A DNA stretch of 6,150 nucleotides, from contig JAKIUV010000112.1 in NCBI GenBank assembly GCA_021647375.1, positions 1 to 6,150 of the forward strand, in the 5' to 3' direction. A program made the position numbers and the translations under genes. The notes under the pieces are model-generated. The model had not been told where the DNA came from, did not search any database, and worked only from the letters and a program-made list of their open reading frames with translations. Position 1 is the stretch's first letter. Every line of letters begins with the position of its first letter. The DNA is from Robiginitomaculum sp. (GTDB lineage Bacteria; Pseudomonadota; Alphaproteobacteria; Caulobacterales; Maricaulaceae). Of this stretch, positions 5,531-6,150 are shown one piece after another.

Positions 5531-6150
5531 ATGAGTGACAAAAAAATAGTGAAAATCGGCGGGGCGAGCGGCTATTGGGGCGAGAGCGATATGGCGGTGC
5601 CGCAATTGCTTGCGGCCAATAATCATGATTCTAAAAACCTTGACTATATCGTGTTTGATTATCTGGCGGAAATTACCATGTCGATTATGGCGCGGGCGCG
5701 GGCCAAGGACGCAAGCAAGGGGTATGCGCTTGATTTCGTTTCGTCCGTATTGCGGCAAAACTTGCCCGAAATCGCCGCCCAAGGCGTTAAAATTATTTCT
5801 AATGCGGGCGGGGTGAACCCTGTTGCTTGTGCTAAAGCCGTTCGGGCATTGGTGCAAGATTTGGGGCTGGATTTGCGGGTTGCTGTGGTGAGCGGTGATG
5901 ATATTTTGGAACCCTTGAGCGCGGGCGTTTATGGTGCGGTGCGCGAAATGTTTTCCGGTCATGCCTTGCCGGAATTAGACAAAATCATGAGCGCCAATGC
6001 GTATCTCGGCGCATTTCCCATCGCGCAAGCTTTAGACAACGGTGCCGATATTGTCATTACGGGGCGCTGTGTGGATAGCGCGGTGACGCTCGGTGCTTGT
6101 ATTCATGAGTTTGGTGGGGGGGGGGAGGAGAGGGATAAACGTGCGGGCGG
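5531..6150 (+). CDS. AtuA-like acyclic terpene utilisation protein (DUF1446), 3'-truncated by window end
   Basis: The first 206 residues of a protein of the AtuA/DUF1446 family, found in acyclic terpene (citronellol/geranyl) and related branched acyl-CoA breakdown clusters; the exact reaction is not firmly known to me. Family marks seen: KIGGASGYWGES (8-19), LDYIVFDYLAEITMSIMARARAKD (37-60), GYALDFV (64-70), LPEIAAQGVKIISNAGGVNP (78-97), VVSGDDI (119-125), and DIVITGRCVDSAVTLG (173-188). Full members are about 450-600 residues, so over half is missing here because the window ends. The start at 5531 begins the usual short lead before KIGGASG. It has no strong ribosome site (GGA 12 nt upstream), and in-frame ATG 5498 is an alternative. 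After HEFG (192-195) the sequence turns to glycine and charged residues over a 10-G run, unlike the family pattern I recall, so slippage or an error there is possible. Probably under the divergent TetR regulator. Confidence 0.9.
   Translation, partial: MSDKKIVKIGGASGYWGESDMAVPQLLAANNHDSKNLDYIVFDYLAEITMSIMARARAKDASKGYALDFVSSVLRQNLPEIAAQGVKIISNAGGVNPVACAKAVRALVQDLGLDLRVAVVSGDDILEPLSAGVYGAVREMFSGHALPELDKIMSANAYLGAFPIAQALDNGADIVITGRCVDSAVTLGACIHEFGGGGEERDKRAG

Noticed and set aside
5447..5962. A 171-codon open frame on the minus strand opposite the AtuA-like gene
   Set aside because: Its translation has no recognisable family features. The plus strand carries the clear DUF1446 motifs over the same bases, so this is a shadow frame.
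1..6150. tRNA, rRNA, tmRNA, CRISPR, toxin-antitoxin, prophage or defence genes
   Set aside because: Scanned for characteristic sequences and arrangements; none seen. smpB is present but its tmRNA partner is not in the window.

Overview
The window looks like an ordinary chromosomal segment of an alphaproteobacterium, roughly 50% GC. The grounds are the gene order (a Slt-type lytic transglycosylase divergent from a dapA-smpB-folK run, an order I associate with that class), an intergenic hairpin element typical of alphaproteobacterial genomes (TGTCAYCCCGG-type arms, positions 5-95), and the style of the proteins. A Hyphomonadaceae/Caulobacterales-like host is plausible but cannot be proved from this sequence.

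Layout. Positions 1-139 are non-coding and hold the paired-hairpin repeat. Positions 140-2194 (minus) encode a secreted Slt70-type soluble lytic transglycosylase. A 172-bp divergent intergenic region follows. On the plus strand lies a compact probable operon: dapA (2367-3242, lysine/diaminopimelate synthesis), smpB (3244-3723, tmRNA partner in ribosome rescue) and folK (TTG start, 3740-4300, folate synthesis). dapA and smpB are 1 nt apart, and smpB and folK 16 nt apart. The operon ends at a perfect 12-bp hairpin (4360-4387). That hairpin also serves, with a better U-tract, as terminator for a convergent TetR-family regulator (4452-5114, minus).

Between the regulator and the last gene lies a 416-bp, AT-rich, structure-rich region (5115-5530). 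It contains a GGTGGATTA/TAATCCACC palindromic repeat, an array of four ACATGA cores, a sigma70-like promoter, a perfect 18-bp palindrome that looks like a TetR-family operator, and a perfect 16-bp tandem duplication directly before the start codon. The last gene (5531 to beyond the window end) is an AtuA-like (DUF1446) protein of the acyclic-terpene-utilisation family, truncated by the window edge and carrying a 10-G homopolymer near that edge.

How they work together. slt and dapA both touch cell-wall metabolism: meso-DAP supply through DapA, peptidoglycan cleavage by Slt. smpB and folK are housekeeping partners in the operon. The TetR gene and the AtuA-like gene form a divergent regulator/target pair resembling atuR/atuA of Pseudomonas. 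This pair is the only accessory-looking part. I see no clearly new system; the most unusual material is the regulatory and translation-start architecture upstream of the AtuA-like gene.
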